DNA of 52,578 nt from Herbaspirillum sp. ASV7 (GTDB taxonomy: Bacteria > Pseudomonadota > Gammaproteobacteria > Burkholderiales > Burkholderiaceae_D), in the NCBI RefSeq assembly GCF_016429215.1, contig NZ_JAELUH010000036.1:1-52578 (forward strand), read 5' to 3'. The position numbers and the translations under genes are program-made. Below the pieces are notes generated by a model. The model made no database searches. It was not told the origin of the DNA and saw nothing but the letters and a program-made list of their open reading frames with translations. Below, piece by piece: positions 8,443-16,917 of this stretch (the stretch's first letter is position 1; each line of letters starts with the position of its first letter).

Positions 8443-8480
8443 CAAGGGCATCCGGTACGCCGGATGCCCTTGTCATTTTG
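8443..8480 (+). terminator. Rho-independent terminator of the DUF883 cluster
   Basis: A perfect 13-bp stem, CAAGGGCATCCGG (8443-8455) with its complement (8460-8472), encloses the tetraloop TACG and is followed by the T-rich tail TCATTTTG. The T run is short, so termination may be incomplete. Confidence 0.75.
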
Positions 8481-8580
8481 AGGGAGCGCGACAGGAACAT
8501 AATGGCCGCGATCGGCTCTGATCATCACCGGCCGCTGCAGGCCTGGACAACAACACTGAGAAGGCAAGAAAGGACCTGAC

Positions 8581-9303
8581 ATGAAGACTTTATCGATCGC
8601 AGCCATGGCCGGCGTACTGGCCATCACCGGCTGTGCCGACATGAGCCCGACCCAGCGTGGCACCGCCACCGGCGCGGGCATTGGTGCGGGCATCGGCGGC
8701 ATCCTCGGCGCGGCCACCGGCGGTGGCGGCGGTGGCCGTGCGCTGGGTGGCGCGGCCATTGGCGGTGCCATCGGTGCGGTGGCCGGCAACATCTGGTCCA
8801 ACCGCATGGAAAACCAGAAGCGCGCCATGGAACAAGCCACCCAGGGCACCGGTGTGCAGGTCACGCAGACCGCCGACAATCGTCTCAAGCTGGAGATCCC
8901 CAGCGATATCTCCTTCGATACGGGCCGTGCCGACATCAAGCCCGAGATGCGTCCGTTGCTGGACCGCTTTGCCACCACGCTGGTCGAGAATCCGGCCACC
9001 ACCGTGACCATCATCGGCCATACCGACAATACTGGCAGCGATGCCATCAACGACCCGCTGTCCCAGCAACGCGCGGCCCGCACCCGCGACTACCTGAGCG
9101 CGCGGGGTGTGGCGGCCAACCGCTTCAGCATCCAGGGACGCGGATCGCATGAGCCGCTGGTGCCCAACACTTCCGACGCCAATCGTGCCAAGAACCGTCG
9201 CGTGGAGATCTTCGTCGCCGAGCAGCAGGCCAGTGCCCCGGCACAGGCACCTGCTGGCTACAATCCAGGCAGCTACCCGCCGCCTCCGCCGCAGCGTTAC
9301 TGA
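8581..9303 (+). CDS. OmpA-domain outer membrane lipoprotein (YiaD-like)
   Basis: This 240-aa protein links the outer membrane to peptidoglycan. The signal peptide ends in the lipobox AITGC, giving a lipidated Cys18. Residues 28-80 form a glycine-zipper segment with repeated GAGIG, GGILGA and GGAIGAVAG motifs. The OmpA-like domain (about residues 98-215) contains the peptidoglycan-binding signature TIIGHTDNTG and RGVAANRFSIQGRG. The tail is Pro/Ala-rich. It stands alone between two terminators, so it is probably a single-gene unit. The start ATG at 8581 follows GAAAGGACCTGAC. Confidence 0.93.
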   Translation: MKTLSIAAMAGVLAITGCADMSPTQRGTATGAGIGAGIGGILGAATGGGGGGRALGGAAIGGAIGAVAGNIWSNRMENQKRAMEQATQGTGVQVTQTADNRLKLEIPSDISFDTGRADIKPEMRPLLDRFATTLVENPATTVTIIGHTDNTGSDAINDPLSQQRAARTRDYLSARGVAANRFSIQGRGSHEPLVPNTSDANRAKNRRVEIFVAEQQASAPAQAPAGYNPGSYPPPPPQRY

Positions 9304-9333
9304 TCACCCCGGTTGCCGCTGGCGCAAAAAAGC

Positions 9334-9365
9334 AAAAGCCCCGAATTCACGTTCGGGGCTTTTTC
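9334..9365. terminator. Bidirectional rho-independent terminator
   Basis: The 12-bp stem AAAAGCCCCGAA (9334-9345) with TTCGGGGCTTTT (9352-9363) has a 6-base loop, with a T run on the right strand and an A run that serves as the T run on the other strand. It serves both the lipoprotein gene and the convergent cytochrome gene. Confidence 0.88.
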
Positions 9366-9391
9366 ATGTCGGTAACGGCCGTGCCGGAAGC

Positions 9392-9958
9392 TTACTTGGC
9401 AGGAGCGTCTGCGGCGGGAGCGGCGGCGCCATCGGCGGCAGCGGCCGGGGCCTTCACTTCGGGTTCCTTGAACTTGGCGCCGGACTGGTTGGCCATGTAG
9501 ACCACGGTACGCTGGATTTCGACGTCATCCAGGTCAGGATTGCCGCCCTTGGCCGGCATTGCGCGCAGGCCATTGATGGCGTGCGCGACCAGGGTGTCAT
9601 AACCTTGTGCGATACGGGCTTGCCAGGCGGCAGCGTCGCCGACCTTGGGGGCACCCGCGACGCCGGCGCTATGGCAGGCCGAGCAGGTGGTCTTGAAGAC
9701 TTCTTCGCCCGAAAGCAATTGCTTGGGGCCATTGGCGTCACGGAAGGTGAAGCCGTCGTCGGAGACCGGCTTGATACGGGCCGCGATGGCCTCGGGTGCC
9801 TGGCTGTCGGAGCCAGCCCCGGTTTTTTGGCCGTTGGTCACATACTGGACCAGCAGCACGATACAGATGATGGGGACCAGAAAACCTGCGACGACTGCTG
9901 CGATCAATTGCTTGGGAGTCTTGATGGCAGACTCGTGTTCATGCTGAGCAGAGCTCAT
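9392..9958 (-). CDS. Membrane-anchored cytochrome c5-type protein
   Basis: This 188-aa c-type cytochrome carries electrons at the periplasmic face of the inner membrane. The start at 9958 is supported by ACGGAGGGACGC upstream; the longer frame to 10060 is not. A single membrane helix spans residues 18-40. The haem site is Cys92-Ser-Ala-Cys95-His96, and Met134 in LRAMPAKGG is the likely sixth ligand. A class I cytochrome pattern (PDLDDVEIQRTVVYMANQSG) follows, then an Ala/Pro-rich tail. The fold resembles cytochrome c5. No oxidase genes are adjacent, so the redox partner is unknown. Confidence 0.92.
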   Translation of the reverse strand: MSSAQHEHESAIKTPKQLIAAVVAGFLVPIICIVLLVQYVTNGQKTGAGSDSQAPEAIAARIKPVSDDGFTFRDANGPKQLLSGEEVFKTTCSACHSAGVAGAPKVGDAAAWQARIAQGYDTLVAHAINGLRAMPAKGGNPDLDDVEIQRTVVYMANQSGAKFKEPEVKAPAAAADGAAAPAADAPAK

Positions 9959-10193
9959 TGGCGTCCCTCCGTAATGGTTCCTCGAAATTGGGGCGGAAAA
10001 CGTCGCTTCCCTTTGTATCGCCTGGCATTGCGTGGAATCTGGATCAGGCAGGGCTGTCATCGCGCTCTCTCGCCGAACTCTTGATTATAGTCACAATGCT
10101 TTCCGTTTGACACGGAAAAACCGCCAGCGCCATGGACGTCCTGTCGGAAAGGCGGTATCCTTCAGGCCTTTCCGGGGTTCGCCCCGATTCAGC

Positions 10194-10269
10194 GCGGCTG
10201 TAGCTCAGTGGATAGAGTATTGGCCTCCGAAGCCAAGGGTCGTGGGTTCGATCCCCGCCAGCCGCGCCA
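10194..10269 (+). tRNA. tRNA-Arg (anticodon CCG)
   Basis: The 76-base gene forms a full cloverleaf: acceptor stem GCGGCTG with CAGCCGC, D arm with AGCTCAGT-GGAT, anticodon stem TTGGC/GCCAA with loop CTCCGAA (anticodon CCG), T arm GTGGGTTCGATCCCCGC, discriminator G and an encoded CCA. It reads the codon CGG. The reverse strand yields the often-annotated false peptide with GDRTHDPWLRRP. Confidence 0.97.
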
Positions 10270-10541
10270 CCTTCCTTCTTCCTTCCCTGCGCTGGTGCCA
10301 TCGGAAGCAATGCTGTGCCGAATGGCACACTGAAGCTTCCAAGGCTCAAACCGGCAGCTCGATACTCCGTCCAATCGTTGCCATTGCATGATATCCGACG
10401 ATTTTCACGTCACGTTTGGCAAAAATCAGGGGGCGTATCTCGACGTTTTCCATCGACGTTTTCCAACAAGCAAATATTTTGCTTTGTTTGCATCTCGTTT
10501 GCTTTGCGCAATATCAACCCGACCTTGTTCCCCAGAGTCGC

Positions 10542-11435
10542 TCATGAGGAACGCGGACCGCCCGCCAGCAGCCGGTCGAGCAGCTCGTCGTAGTGATGAT
10601 GGGGCGTGGTGATGGCATAGAAGCTCTCCATCAGTTCGCTGGTTTGGCCGGTCACCACCAAGGCGCCGTCGCGCAATTCATCTTGCACCACCACCTCCGG
10701 CAGCACCGTGAGCCAGCCGCTGTCCCGCGCGATCAGACGCAGCATGGCCATGTCATCGACCTCGGCGCGTATGCGAGGGCGGACGTCGTTGGAGATACAC
10801 AGCGCGTCGAATTGCATGCGCAGGGCGTGGCGCGGGCCCGGCACGGCCATGTCGACCCCTTCCAGATCTTGCGGGATGCGCAGGCTCAGCGCCTCCCAGC
10901 GTTGCGCCGGCCCGACCACCGAGACCACCTGGCTCCCCAGGAAGCGGCAGTGCAGCGAGCGCTCCGGGGCGGAGGGGACGGTTTCATTGGCAAGCACGAC
11001 GTCGAGCTGGTGCTGCAGGAGCCGCTCCAGCAAGCCTTCCAGCAGGCCAGATTCCAGCGTCAGCGAGACCGAGGGGTCCGTGAGCATGGGCCGGATCCAG
11101 TTTTCCTGGTAGTTGCGGGAGAGCGTGGCCACACTGCCCACACGCAAGCGTGTCACCCCCGCCGAGCGGCCTTCCAGCCGGCCCAGCATTTCGCGGCTCA
11201 GGCCGAAGATCTGGTCGGCATAGGTGAACACCAGCTGGCCGGTATCGGTCAGGGTCAGGCGGCGTCCTTCACGTAGGAAGAGATCTTCATTCAGGTGCTT
11301 TTCAAGCTGACGAATCTGGGCCGAGACGGCCGATTGCGACGTGTGCAGCTCCTCGGCTGCCCGCGTGAGATGACCCAGTTTGGCAACGCGCCAGAAATAG
11401 CGAAGATGATGGAAGTTAAGATTTTCTAGGCGCAT
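10542..11435 (-). CDS. LysR-family transcriptional regulator (NhaR-like), divergent from dabBA
   Basis: This 297-aa regulator has an N-terminal winged helix-turn-helix (residues 6-65; HHLRYFWRVAKLGHLTRAA and TSQSAVSAQIRQLE) and a periplasmic-binding-like effector domain (about residues 95-295). The N-terminus beginning NFHHLRYFW is typical of the NhaR branch. It is divergently transcribed from dabB with a 100-bp gap that holds paired sequence repeats, so it probably controls the carbon uptake operon; that is inference from position. Its effector is unknown. The ATG at 11435 is the only good start. Confidence 0.92.
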   Translation of the reverse strand: MRLENLNFHHLRYFWRVAKLGHLTRAAEELHTSQSAVSAQIRQLEKHLNEDLFLREGRRLTLTDTGQLVFTYADQIFGLSREMLGRLEGRSAGVTRLRVGSVATLSRNYQENWIRPMLTDPSVSLTLESGLLEGLLERLLQHQLDVVLANETVPSAPERSLHCRFLGSQVVSVVGPAQRWEALSLRIPQDLEGVDMAVPGPRHALRMQFDALCISNDVRPRIRAEVDDMAMLRLIARDSGWLTVLPEVVVQDELRDGALVVTGQTSELMESFYAITTPHHHYDELLDRLLAGGPRSS

Positions 11436-11487
11436 CGTTCGTATTTATCAATGTATTTGTTATTATAAATGTAATTTACAGAACGAT
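11434..11487. promoter_or_regulatory. Candidate LysR operator region in the regulator-dabB gap
   Basis: An inverted repeat ATCGTTC (11434-11440) and GAACGAT (11481-11487) flanks an AT-rich core that holds two direct copies of AATGTAWTT (11450-11458 and 11469-11477), 19 bp apart. The spacing by about two helical turns fits binding of a LysR tetramer. The left arm overlaps the regulator start codon, which would allow autoregulation. No clear -35/-10 pair was identified. Confidence 0.4.
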
Positions 11488-11535
11488 CCGTGACAAGCAT
11501 CATGCCCTCCATTCCAATGCATGAGGTTTCTTGTC

Positions 11536-13098
11536 ATGACGACCATTTCGTTCTCCGCTTTCAGCGCCTGGGCTCCGCCGGCCCTGATGCTCTCCGCGAC
11601 TCTGGTGCTGAGCCTGTTTCCGCTGGCGCCGGCGCGCGCGTGGAAGCTATTCCATTCGCTTTCTCTGCTGGCCCTCCTGCTGGCCTTGTTCACGCTGATA
11701 GCCGGACGGGACGCTGCACCGTGGCCGGGGGTAGTGCATCTCTCCACCCTGGGCCTGGTGCTGGCGCTGTTGGTGCAGGCGCTCGGCACGGTGATCGGCG
11801 CCTTCTCGGGGCGCTACCTGCAAGGTGAGCAGGGCCAGCGCCAATATGCCGCTGCACTGGGCGCCGTGCTGACCGCCGTGCACGCGCTGCTGCTGGCTGA
11901 TCACTGGATGGTGCTTATCGCTGCCTGGGCGAGCGTCGGCCTGGCGCTGGAGCGATTGCTGTGTTTCTACCCTGATCGCCCCTTCGCGCGCCTGGCCTCC
12001 CACAAGAAAAGCATCGCCGACCGCCTGGCCGACATCTTGCTCATCGGCGCCGCAACGCTGGCCTGGAGGGAGGTGGGCAGCGGTTCCTTCTCAGACTTGT
12101 GGGCGCATGTGGCCCAGCAGGGCGCCTCCACCAGCCTGCAGGCCTGCGCGCTTTGCCTGACGCTAGCGGTGATCTTGCGCACGGCTCTGCTGCCGGTGCA
12201 CGGCTGGCTGATCCAGGTGATGGAAGCCCCCACCCCGGTCTCGGCCCTGTTGCATGCCGGAGTGGTCAACCTGGGCGGCTTCGTGCTGATACGCTTCGCG
12301 CCCTTGCTGGAGCAGGCCACGGCGGCGCGCGTGGTGCTGCTCATCGTCAGTGCCGGCACCGTTTTGCTGGCTGGGCTGGTGATGCTCACCCGCATCAGCA
12401 TCAAGGTCAAGCTGGCCTGGTCGACGGTGGCGCAAATGGCTTTCATGCTGCTGGAGTGCGCGGCCGGACTCTATCTTTTCGCCGCGCTGCACTTGATCGG
12501 GCACTCCCTTTATAAAGCCCATGCCTTCCTCTCCGCCTCCTCGGTGGTACGAGAGACGCGCCTGGCCGCCTTGTCCAGTCCGGCCTTGCCCACCGCTACC
12601 AGCGTGATGCTGGCGCCGGTGCTCAGCATGGCCATGGTGCTGGGTCTGCAAAGCCTGAGCCCCTACCCGGCCTGGCCGTGGTGGTGGAGCGCCATCCTTG
12701 GCCTGGCCTGGGCGCCGCTGCTCTGGCGTGCTGGTGCCACCGGCAAGGTCGGGCTGCGCAGCGTGCTGCTGGGCGCGCTGGGTGCGGCTGTCCTGATCGT
12801 GGCGGCCCAGGTCGGCCACCGGCTGCCGCTGCATATTGCTGATTTCCCGCACAGCGTCTTTGGTCTGGTGGCACTGCTGGTGATGCTGGCCCTTTACGCC
12901 TGCATGGGCCTGATGCAACTGGCGCCGCAGGCCGTGGCCGCCTGGCGCCGCCGCAGCTATGCCGGCTTCTACCTCGATGAAGCCTATACCCGCCTGGCGC
13001 TTCAACTCTGGCCCTCGAACTGGACTCCCAACGCCCGCCGGGCCAGCACTGAGCACCACATGAACAATCTCGCCACCCATGGCCGCCGCCAGGGCTAA
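11536..13098 (+). CDS. dabB: DabB, proton-conducting membrane subunit of the DAB inorganic carbon uptake system
   Basis: This 520-aa protein is a relative of NADH dehydrogenase subunit NuoL (proton-conducting transporter family). In DAB systems it passes cations across the inner membrane to drive unidirectional hydration of CO2 by DabA. About 13 hydrophobic helices are visible; the family motif ALHLIGHSLYKAHAFLSASS lies near residues 317-336 and a charged MEAPTPVSALLHAG segment near residue 228. There are no other nuo genes here, and the next gene is dabA 21 bp downstream, which identifies it. Either 11521 or 11536 may be the start; 11536 has AGG at a better distance. Confidence 0.9.
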   Translation: MTTISFSAFSAWAPPALMLSATLVLSLFPLAPARAWKLFHSLSLLALLLALFTLIAGRDAAPWPGVVHLSTLGLVLALLVQALGTVIGAFSGRYLQGEQGQRQYAAALGAVLTAVHALLLADHWMVLIAAWASVGLALERLLCFYPDRPFARLASHKKSIADRLADILLIGAATLAWREVGSGSFSDLWAHVAQQGASTSLQACALCLTLAVILRTALLPVHGWLIQVMEAPTPVSALLHAGVVNLGGFVLIRFAPLLEQATAARVVLLIVSAGTVLLAGLVMLTRISIKVKLAWSTVAQMAFMLLECAAGLYLFAALHLIGHSLYKAHAFLSASSVVRETRLAALSSPALPTATSVMLAPVLSMAMVLGLQSLSPYPAWPWWWSAILGLAWAPLLWRAGATGKVGLRSVLLGALGAAVLIVAAQVGHRLPLHIADFPHSVFGLVALLVMLALYACMGLMQLAPQAVAAWRRRSYAGFYLDEAYTRLALQLWPSNWTPNARRASTEHHMNNLATHGRRQG

Positions 13099-13119
13099 GC
13101 CCCTCACCGGAGAAACCGC

Positions 13120-15639
13120 ATGATCGACTTCGACCAAGAACGCCCGCTGCGGGCCACCGCGCCGATGGCCGCCTGGAACACCGAGCTGGAACAGCGCCTG
13201 CATCAGGCCTGTGAGAAAGCCTGTGCCGCGATCGCCCCTGCCTGGCCGCTGGACCGCGCCATCGCCGTCAATCCGCACTGGTCGCGGGTGGGCATGCCGC
13301 TGCGCCAGGTTGCGGCGCGCATGGCCTTGCTGGGTGGCATTCAGGTCTTCCCGTCCAAGGAACAGCTGCAGCAGGCCTGGCACGACGGCCGCATCACCCG
13401 GGCCGACCTGGAATATGCGCTGGCGCAGTCCAGTCAAGCCCAGGAGCGCGGGTTCGATGTCGCCCATTGCCTGGCGGCGCTGGACTCGGCCCGCACGCCG
13501 TCGCAGTTGCCGCTGCTCATCGACGTGCTCGACAACGATGCCCGGCGCCACACCCGGCTCTCCTGGCGGCAAGCCATCACGCACCAGGTCAGCCAGACCT
13601 GCGCCGCCTATTTCGACCGGCACCAAGCCGACTGGCAGCCCGAGCGTGGCATGGGCTTGTACGCTTTCTGGCGCGAAACACTGGAGCACGACCATGGCAT
13701 CGGCCTGCTGATGGGCCTGCCACAGTTCGCCGATGGCATCCGCGCGCTGCCGACCTGCGCGCGCGAGGCCGAGCGCTGGGTCATGCGGCGCCTGAACTTG
13801 CCCCCCGAGGTCTGGGCCGATTACCTGGAAGCTGTCCTGCTGACCGTCAACGGTTGGGCCTCATGGACTGCCTATCTGGGCTGGGAGGCGAAACTCAACG
13901 GCGACCGTGACGAACACCTGCGCGAACTGCTGGCCATCCGTATGGCTTGGGCGGCCCTGCTGCTGGAATGCAAGGACGATGACGCCGCGAGTCAGGCCTT
14001 CCATACTGTGCAGCAGGTCTGGGCGCATTCGCAGCAGCGCTTGCAGCAGGCCCAGCAGGCGTTTCTGGTGGATGAACTGTGGCAGATCGCACTGGAAGCC
14101 GGCTACCAGCGCAAGCTCGCGGCGACCCTGCTACGGCGACCCGCGGCGAGTGCGCCTGCGGTGGAGGTGCAGGCCGCCTTTTGCATCGACGTGCGCAGCG
14201 AACCCTTGCGGCGTGCGCTGGAATCCCTGCATCCGGGCATGCAGACGCTGGGTTTTGCTGGATTCTTTGGTCTGCCGGTGGCCTACACGCCGCTGGCCAC
14301 CGAGGCCAGTCGTCCGCAGTTGCCGGGCCTGCTGAAACCGGCTTACCAAGTGCAGGATGTGGTGGCTCCGGCGGATGCTGCCGCCGATGACGGCTTGCTG
14401 ACCAGCAGCGTGGCAGGCGCGAGACGCAAGAGGCTGGCCTTCAAGCAACAGTGGCAGGCGAATACACGCTGGCCGGGTTCGGCGTTTTCCTTCGTGGAGG
14501 TGGCTGGCGTGACGGCGCTGGGTGGCTTGTGGCAATGGCTGCGCCCAAGCCAGGGCGGGCGTGCGCGTGATGACCTGGCCGGATTGCCGGCGCGGTATCG
14601 CGACCTGTGCCGGCCACAACTGGTCGGCCTGGCCCTGGAAGACAAGGTGGCGCTGGCTGCTCGCGTGCTGCACGCCATGGGGCTGGATCGGCAGGTGGCT
14701 CCGCTGGTGCTGCTGGTCGGGCATGGCAGCCAGTCGGCCAACAATGCACATGCGGCGGCGCTGGATTGCGGGGCCTGCTGCGGCCAGACCGGCGAAGTCA
14801 ATGCCCGTACCCTGGCCCGCTTGTTGAACGAACAGGAAGTACGCCGCGGCCTGCTGGAGCGACAGATCCTCATCCCTGAGGGCAGTCAGTTCCTGGCCGT
14901 ACTGCACAACACCACCACCGACGAACTCGAAGCCTTCGACCTGGATCTGCTGCCGGCTGCGGCGCGGTCGCGCTGGCAAGCCCTGCAGCCGGTTCTGGTC
15001 GAAGCCGGCAATCGGGTTCGGCGCGAACGCGCACCGCGTCTGGGGATGGAGCCGGAGCAGGCCGCGCCCGCCTTACTGAAGCAACTGCGGCGCCGCGCCA
15101 ATGACGGCGCTCAGACCCGCCCCGAGTGGGGCCTGACCGGCAACGCCGCCTTCCTGATCGCCCCCCGTGCGCGCAGCCGCGAGCTGGACCTGGGTGGACG
15201 CTGCTTCCTGCACGACTACGATGCCAGCCAGGATCACGACGGCAGCGTCTTGGAACTGCTGATGACTGCGCCCATGCTGGTGACGCATTGGATCAACTGG
15301 CAGTACCACGCCTCCACCAGCGACCCGCTGCACCTGGGCAGCGGCAACAAGCTGCTGCACAACGTGGTGGGCGGCACCATCGGTGTCTTTGAAGGCAATG
15401 GCGGTGATTTGCGTATCGGTCTGTCGCGCCAGTCCTTGCATGATGGCCAGCGCTGGGTGCATGAAGCCTTGCGCCTGACGGTCGTGATCGATGCAGCGGC
15501 CGATGCCATCGATGCCATCATCGCGCGCCACACCATCGTGCGTCAGCTGGTGGAACACGGCTGGTTGCACCTGTGGCGTTTTGGTAAAGAAGGGCTGGAG
15601 CAGCGTCGGCGCGGAGGCTGGGAAGCAATCACCTGGTGA
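13120..15639 (+). CDS. dabA: DabA, carbonic anhydrase-like subunit of the DAB inorganic carbon uptake system (DUF2309/UPF0753)
   Basis: This 839-aa protein is the cytosolic zinc subunit that, with DabB, captures CO2 as bicarbonate at the cost of the ion gradient. The zinc site matches the family: Cys355 and Asp357 in AFCIDVRSEP, His535 in LLVGHGSQSANN, and Cys550 in ALDCGACCGQ; the His-to-Cys spacing of 15 is that of characterised DabA. The length is near the family norm. GGAGAAACCGC precedes the ATG at 13120. It forms an operon with dabB and probably answers to the divergent LysR regulator. The family was once annotated as an unknown function group. Confidence 0.94.
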   Translation: MIDFDQERPLRATAPMAAWNTELEQRLHQACEKACAAIAPAWPLDRAIAVNPHWSRVGMPLRQVAARMALLGGIQVFPSKEQLQQAWHDGRITRADLEYALAQSSQAQERGFDVAHCLAALDSARTPSQLPLLIDVLDNDARRHTRLSWRQAITHQVSQTCAAYFDRHQADWQPERGMGLYAFWRETLEHDHGIGLLMGLPQFADGIRALPTCAREAERWVMRRLNLPPEVWADYLEAVLLTVNGWASWTAYLGWEAKLNGDRDEHLRELLAIRMAWAALLLECKDDDAASQAFHTVQQVWAHSQQRLQQAQQAFLVDELWQIALEAGYQRKLAATLLRRPAASAPAVEVQAAFCIDVRSEPLRRALESLHPGMQTLGFAGFFGLPVAYTPLATEASRPQLPGLLKPAYQVQDVVAPADAAADDGLLTSSVAGARRKRLAFKQQWQANTRWPGSAFSFVEVAGVTALGGLWQWLRPSQGGRARDDLAGLPARYRDLCRPQLVGLALEDKVALAARVLHAMGLDRQVAPLVLLVGHGSQSANNAHAAALDCGACCGQTGEVNARTLARLLNEQEVRRGLLERQILIPEGSQFLAVLHNTTTDELEAFDLDLLPAAARSRWQALQPVLVEAGNRVRRERAPRLGMEPEQAAPALLKQLRRRANDGAQTRPEWGLTGNAAFLIAPRARSRELDLGGRCFLHDYDASQDHDGSVLELLMTAPMLVTHWINWQYHASTSDPLHLGSGNKLLHNVVGGTIGVFEGNGGDLRIGLSRQSLHDGQRWVHEALRLTVVIDAAADAIDAIIARHTIVRQLVEHGWLHLWRFGKEGLEQRRRGGWEAITW

Positions 15640-15793
15640 AGCTGTCGATGCCGGCGGCAGGATATTGAGCCTGAGTCTGGGATCCTGCCTGCCATCGGCG
15701 TGATCTATGTGGCGAAGAAAGGGGTGGGGGGGGTTGACAATCCGTCTTGCAGGATAAGGCAGGCAGATCATCAGCTCCATTGCAAAAACATTT

Positions 15794-15812
15794 GTATATT
15801 TTTTCGTATATG
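15794..15812 (-). promoter_or_regulatory. 19-bp motif copy 1 (putative GntR/FCD operator)
   Basis: On the reverse strand this reads CATATACGAAAAAATATAC. It is nearly identical to copies at 16172-16190 and 21620-21638 and lies 33 bp before the start of the 92-aa gene, in a promoter position. It is the first of three copies that bracket a transport locus with its own GntR regulator. Confidence 0.6.
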
Positions 15813-15845
15813 TTAAGGTATACGTAAATCGGAGCCAACAAACTG

Positions 15846-16124
15846 ATGTCTTCATTGCCTCGACTCTTCTTCCGCGACACTCATGCCTATCCTGGCTGCC
15901 GAGCCATGGCCCTGGGTTTTGCGACGAATCAGGCGCATACGTCGCTGCTCCTCGAGTTCAGTGACGGAACAATGGGAAGTGGCCATTGGCTGCCGAATGG
16001 CGACGGTACGGTCAGCCTGGAGGCGCAAGCACATGTGACGGCCAGGGGGAGCACGGTGAGTGCCCGGCATTGGTTGCTGCTGCCCGATGGCGGCGAGTGG
16101 AAGGTGGTGCGCCGCCTGCCCTGA
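15846..16124 (+). CDS. Hypothetical 92-aa protein
   Basis: I do not recognise this small protein. It has no signal peptide or membrane helix and looks like a compact beta-rich fold (SLLLEFSDGTMGSGHWLP, then GTVSLEAQAHVTARG and ARHWLLLPDGGEWKVVRR). The start at 15846 follows GGAG by 11 bases. The 19-bp motif lies 33 bp upstream, which ties it to the putative regulon of the transport genes downstream. Coding is supported by this promoter context and by high-GC codon use, but not by homology that I can name. Confidence 0.6.
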   Translation: MSSLPRLFFRDTHAYPGCRAMALGFATNQAHTSLLLEFSDGTMGSGHWLPNGDGTVSLEAQAHVTARGSTVSARHWLLLPDGGEWKVVRRLP

Positions 16125-16171
16125 ATGCCGAGATGCGGCTGCGGCATAGAGAGCAAACGAATACCTTGCAA

Positions 16172-16190
16172 CATATACGAAGAGATATAC
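16172..16190 (+). promoter_or_regulatory. 19-bp motif copy 2 (putative GntR/FCD operator)
   Basis: CATATACGAAGAGATATAC differs from copy 1 at two positions. It lies 93 bp before the gamma-glutamylcyclotransferase-like gene that opens the ABC transporter run. Confidence 0.6.
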
Positions 16191-16283
16191 AATTGGCGGC
16201 CCCTTTGGGTGTTCCGCTATGAAGTGCCGTACGCCGCTTGATCAGGCGAATTTTGTCGTTGAACCATCCAAGAGGAGATGTGA

Positions 16284-16784
16284 ATGTATTACTTCGGTTA
16301 TTGCACCTGGCTGCACGATGTGGAACTGCGCCGCTTCATGCCCGATGCGAAAGTCGTCACCACCGGCCGTGCCCCCAATCACAAGCTGCAGTTCCACGCA
16401 GCCAAGGGGCGCAGCGACCGCGGCTGGTGTCACCTGAACGACACCCATGAGGCCTGGGGGACTGCGGCACTGGGTATCGTGGTGGAGCACCCGCCCAAGC
16501 ATTTCGAGGAGGACTACGACGACTTCGAACGCTGCTTCCTGACCGTGATTGGTGATGACGGCAAGACCTACGACTGCTGGACCTACCGCATGACCGATCC
16601 GGGCTCGCCGATGCGCCCGCCCAATTACTACTGGCAGCACATCCCCGATGGCATGGTGGAGCAGAAGCTGCCACAGGCCTACATCGATTCCGTGCTGGCC
16701 ACCTTCGAGGCCGCCGCGCCTTGCCCGCGCGCAGACCGGGCGAACCCATCCGCTATCCCGGGCAAGGGGGCTGAAACACGGTAG
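16284..16784 (+). CDS. Gamma-glutamylcyclotransferase-like protein
   Basis: This 166-aa protein begins MYYFGYCTWLHDVELRRFMP, which is the YFxYGxxL-type opening of the gamma-glutamylcyclotransferase (AIG2/BtrG-like) fold. The region ALGIVVEHPPKHFEEDYDDFE holds a Glu that could serve as the catalytic acid. Relatives release 5-oxoproline from gamma-glutamyl compounds. The ATG at 16284 follows AAGAGGAGATGTGA, a good ribosome site. It lies upstream of an amino acid ABC transporter and behind a 19-bp motif, so a role in using an imported gamma-glutamyl or related compound is a fair inference. The fold call is moderate in strength and the substrate is unknown. Confidence 0.75.
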   Translation: MYYFGYCTWLHDVELRRFMPDAKVVTTGRAPNHKLQFHAAKGRSDRGWCHLNDTHEAWGTAALGIVVEHPPKHFEEDYDDFERCFLTVIGDDGKTYDCWTYRMTDPGSPMRPPNYYWQHIPDGMVEQKLPQAYIDSVLATFEAAAPCPRADRANPSAIPGKGAETR

Positions 16785-16837
16785 TCATCGCGCGCCAAGG
16801 AAGCACAAGAGAAGCACAAGAAGACAGAAGTACGAGG

Positions 16838-16868
16838 GGCGCGCAACTTCGGGGTGAAGCGGCGCGCC
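16838..16868 (+). other. Hairpin in the leader of the ABC transporter operon
   Basis: GGCGCGC (16838-16844) pairs with GCGCGCC (16862-16868), and inside it CTTC pairs with GAAG around the loop GGGGT. There is no T run, so it is not a standard terminator; it may stabilise the mRNA end of the upstream gene or affect the leader of the binding-protein gene. Confidence 0.5.
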
Positions 16869-16917
16869 TCGGGCGAGACGACGAAGTACAAGATTTCCGA
16901 ACAGACCGAGGGAGGCT

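Noticed and set aside
10044..10349. Minus-strand peptide containing GDRTHDPWLRRP
   Set aside because: This is the well-known false translation of the reverse strand of a tRNA gene; here tRNA-Arg(CCG) lies exactly there.
12163..13695. Open frame of 510 codons on the minus strand over dabB and dabA
   Set aside because: It spans the junction of two recognised genes and has no motif or start site support.
15734..15758. TTGACA with GATAAG as a promoter after dabA
   Set aside because: The spacing is only 13 bp, too short for a sigma-70 promoter.
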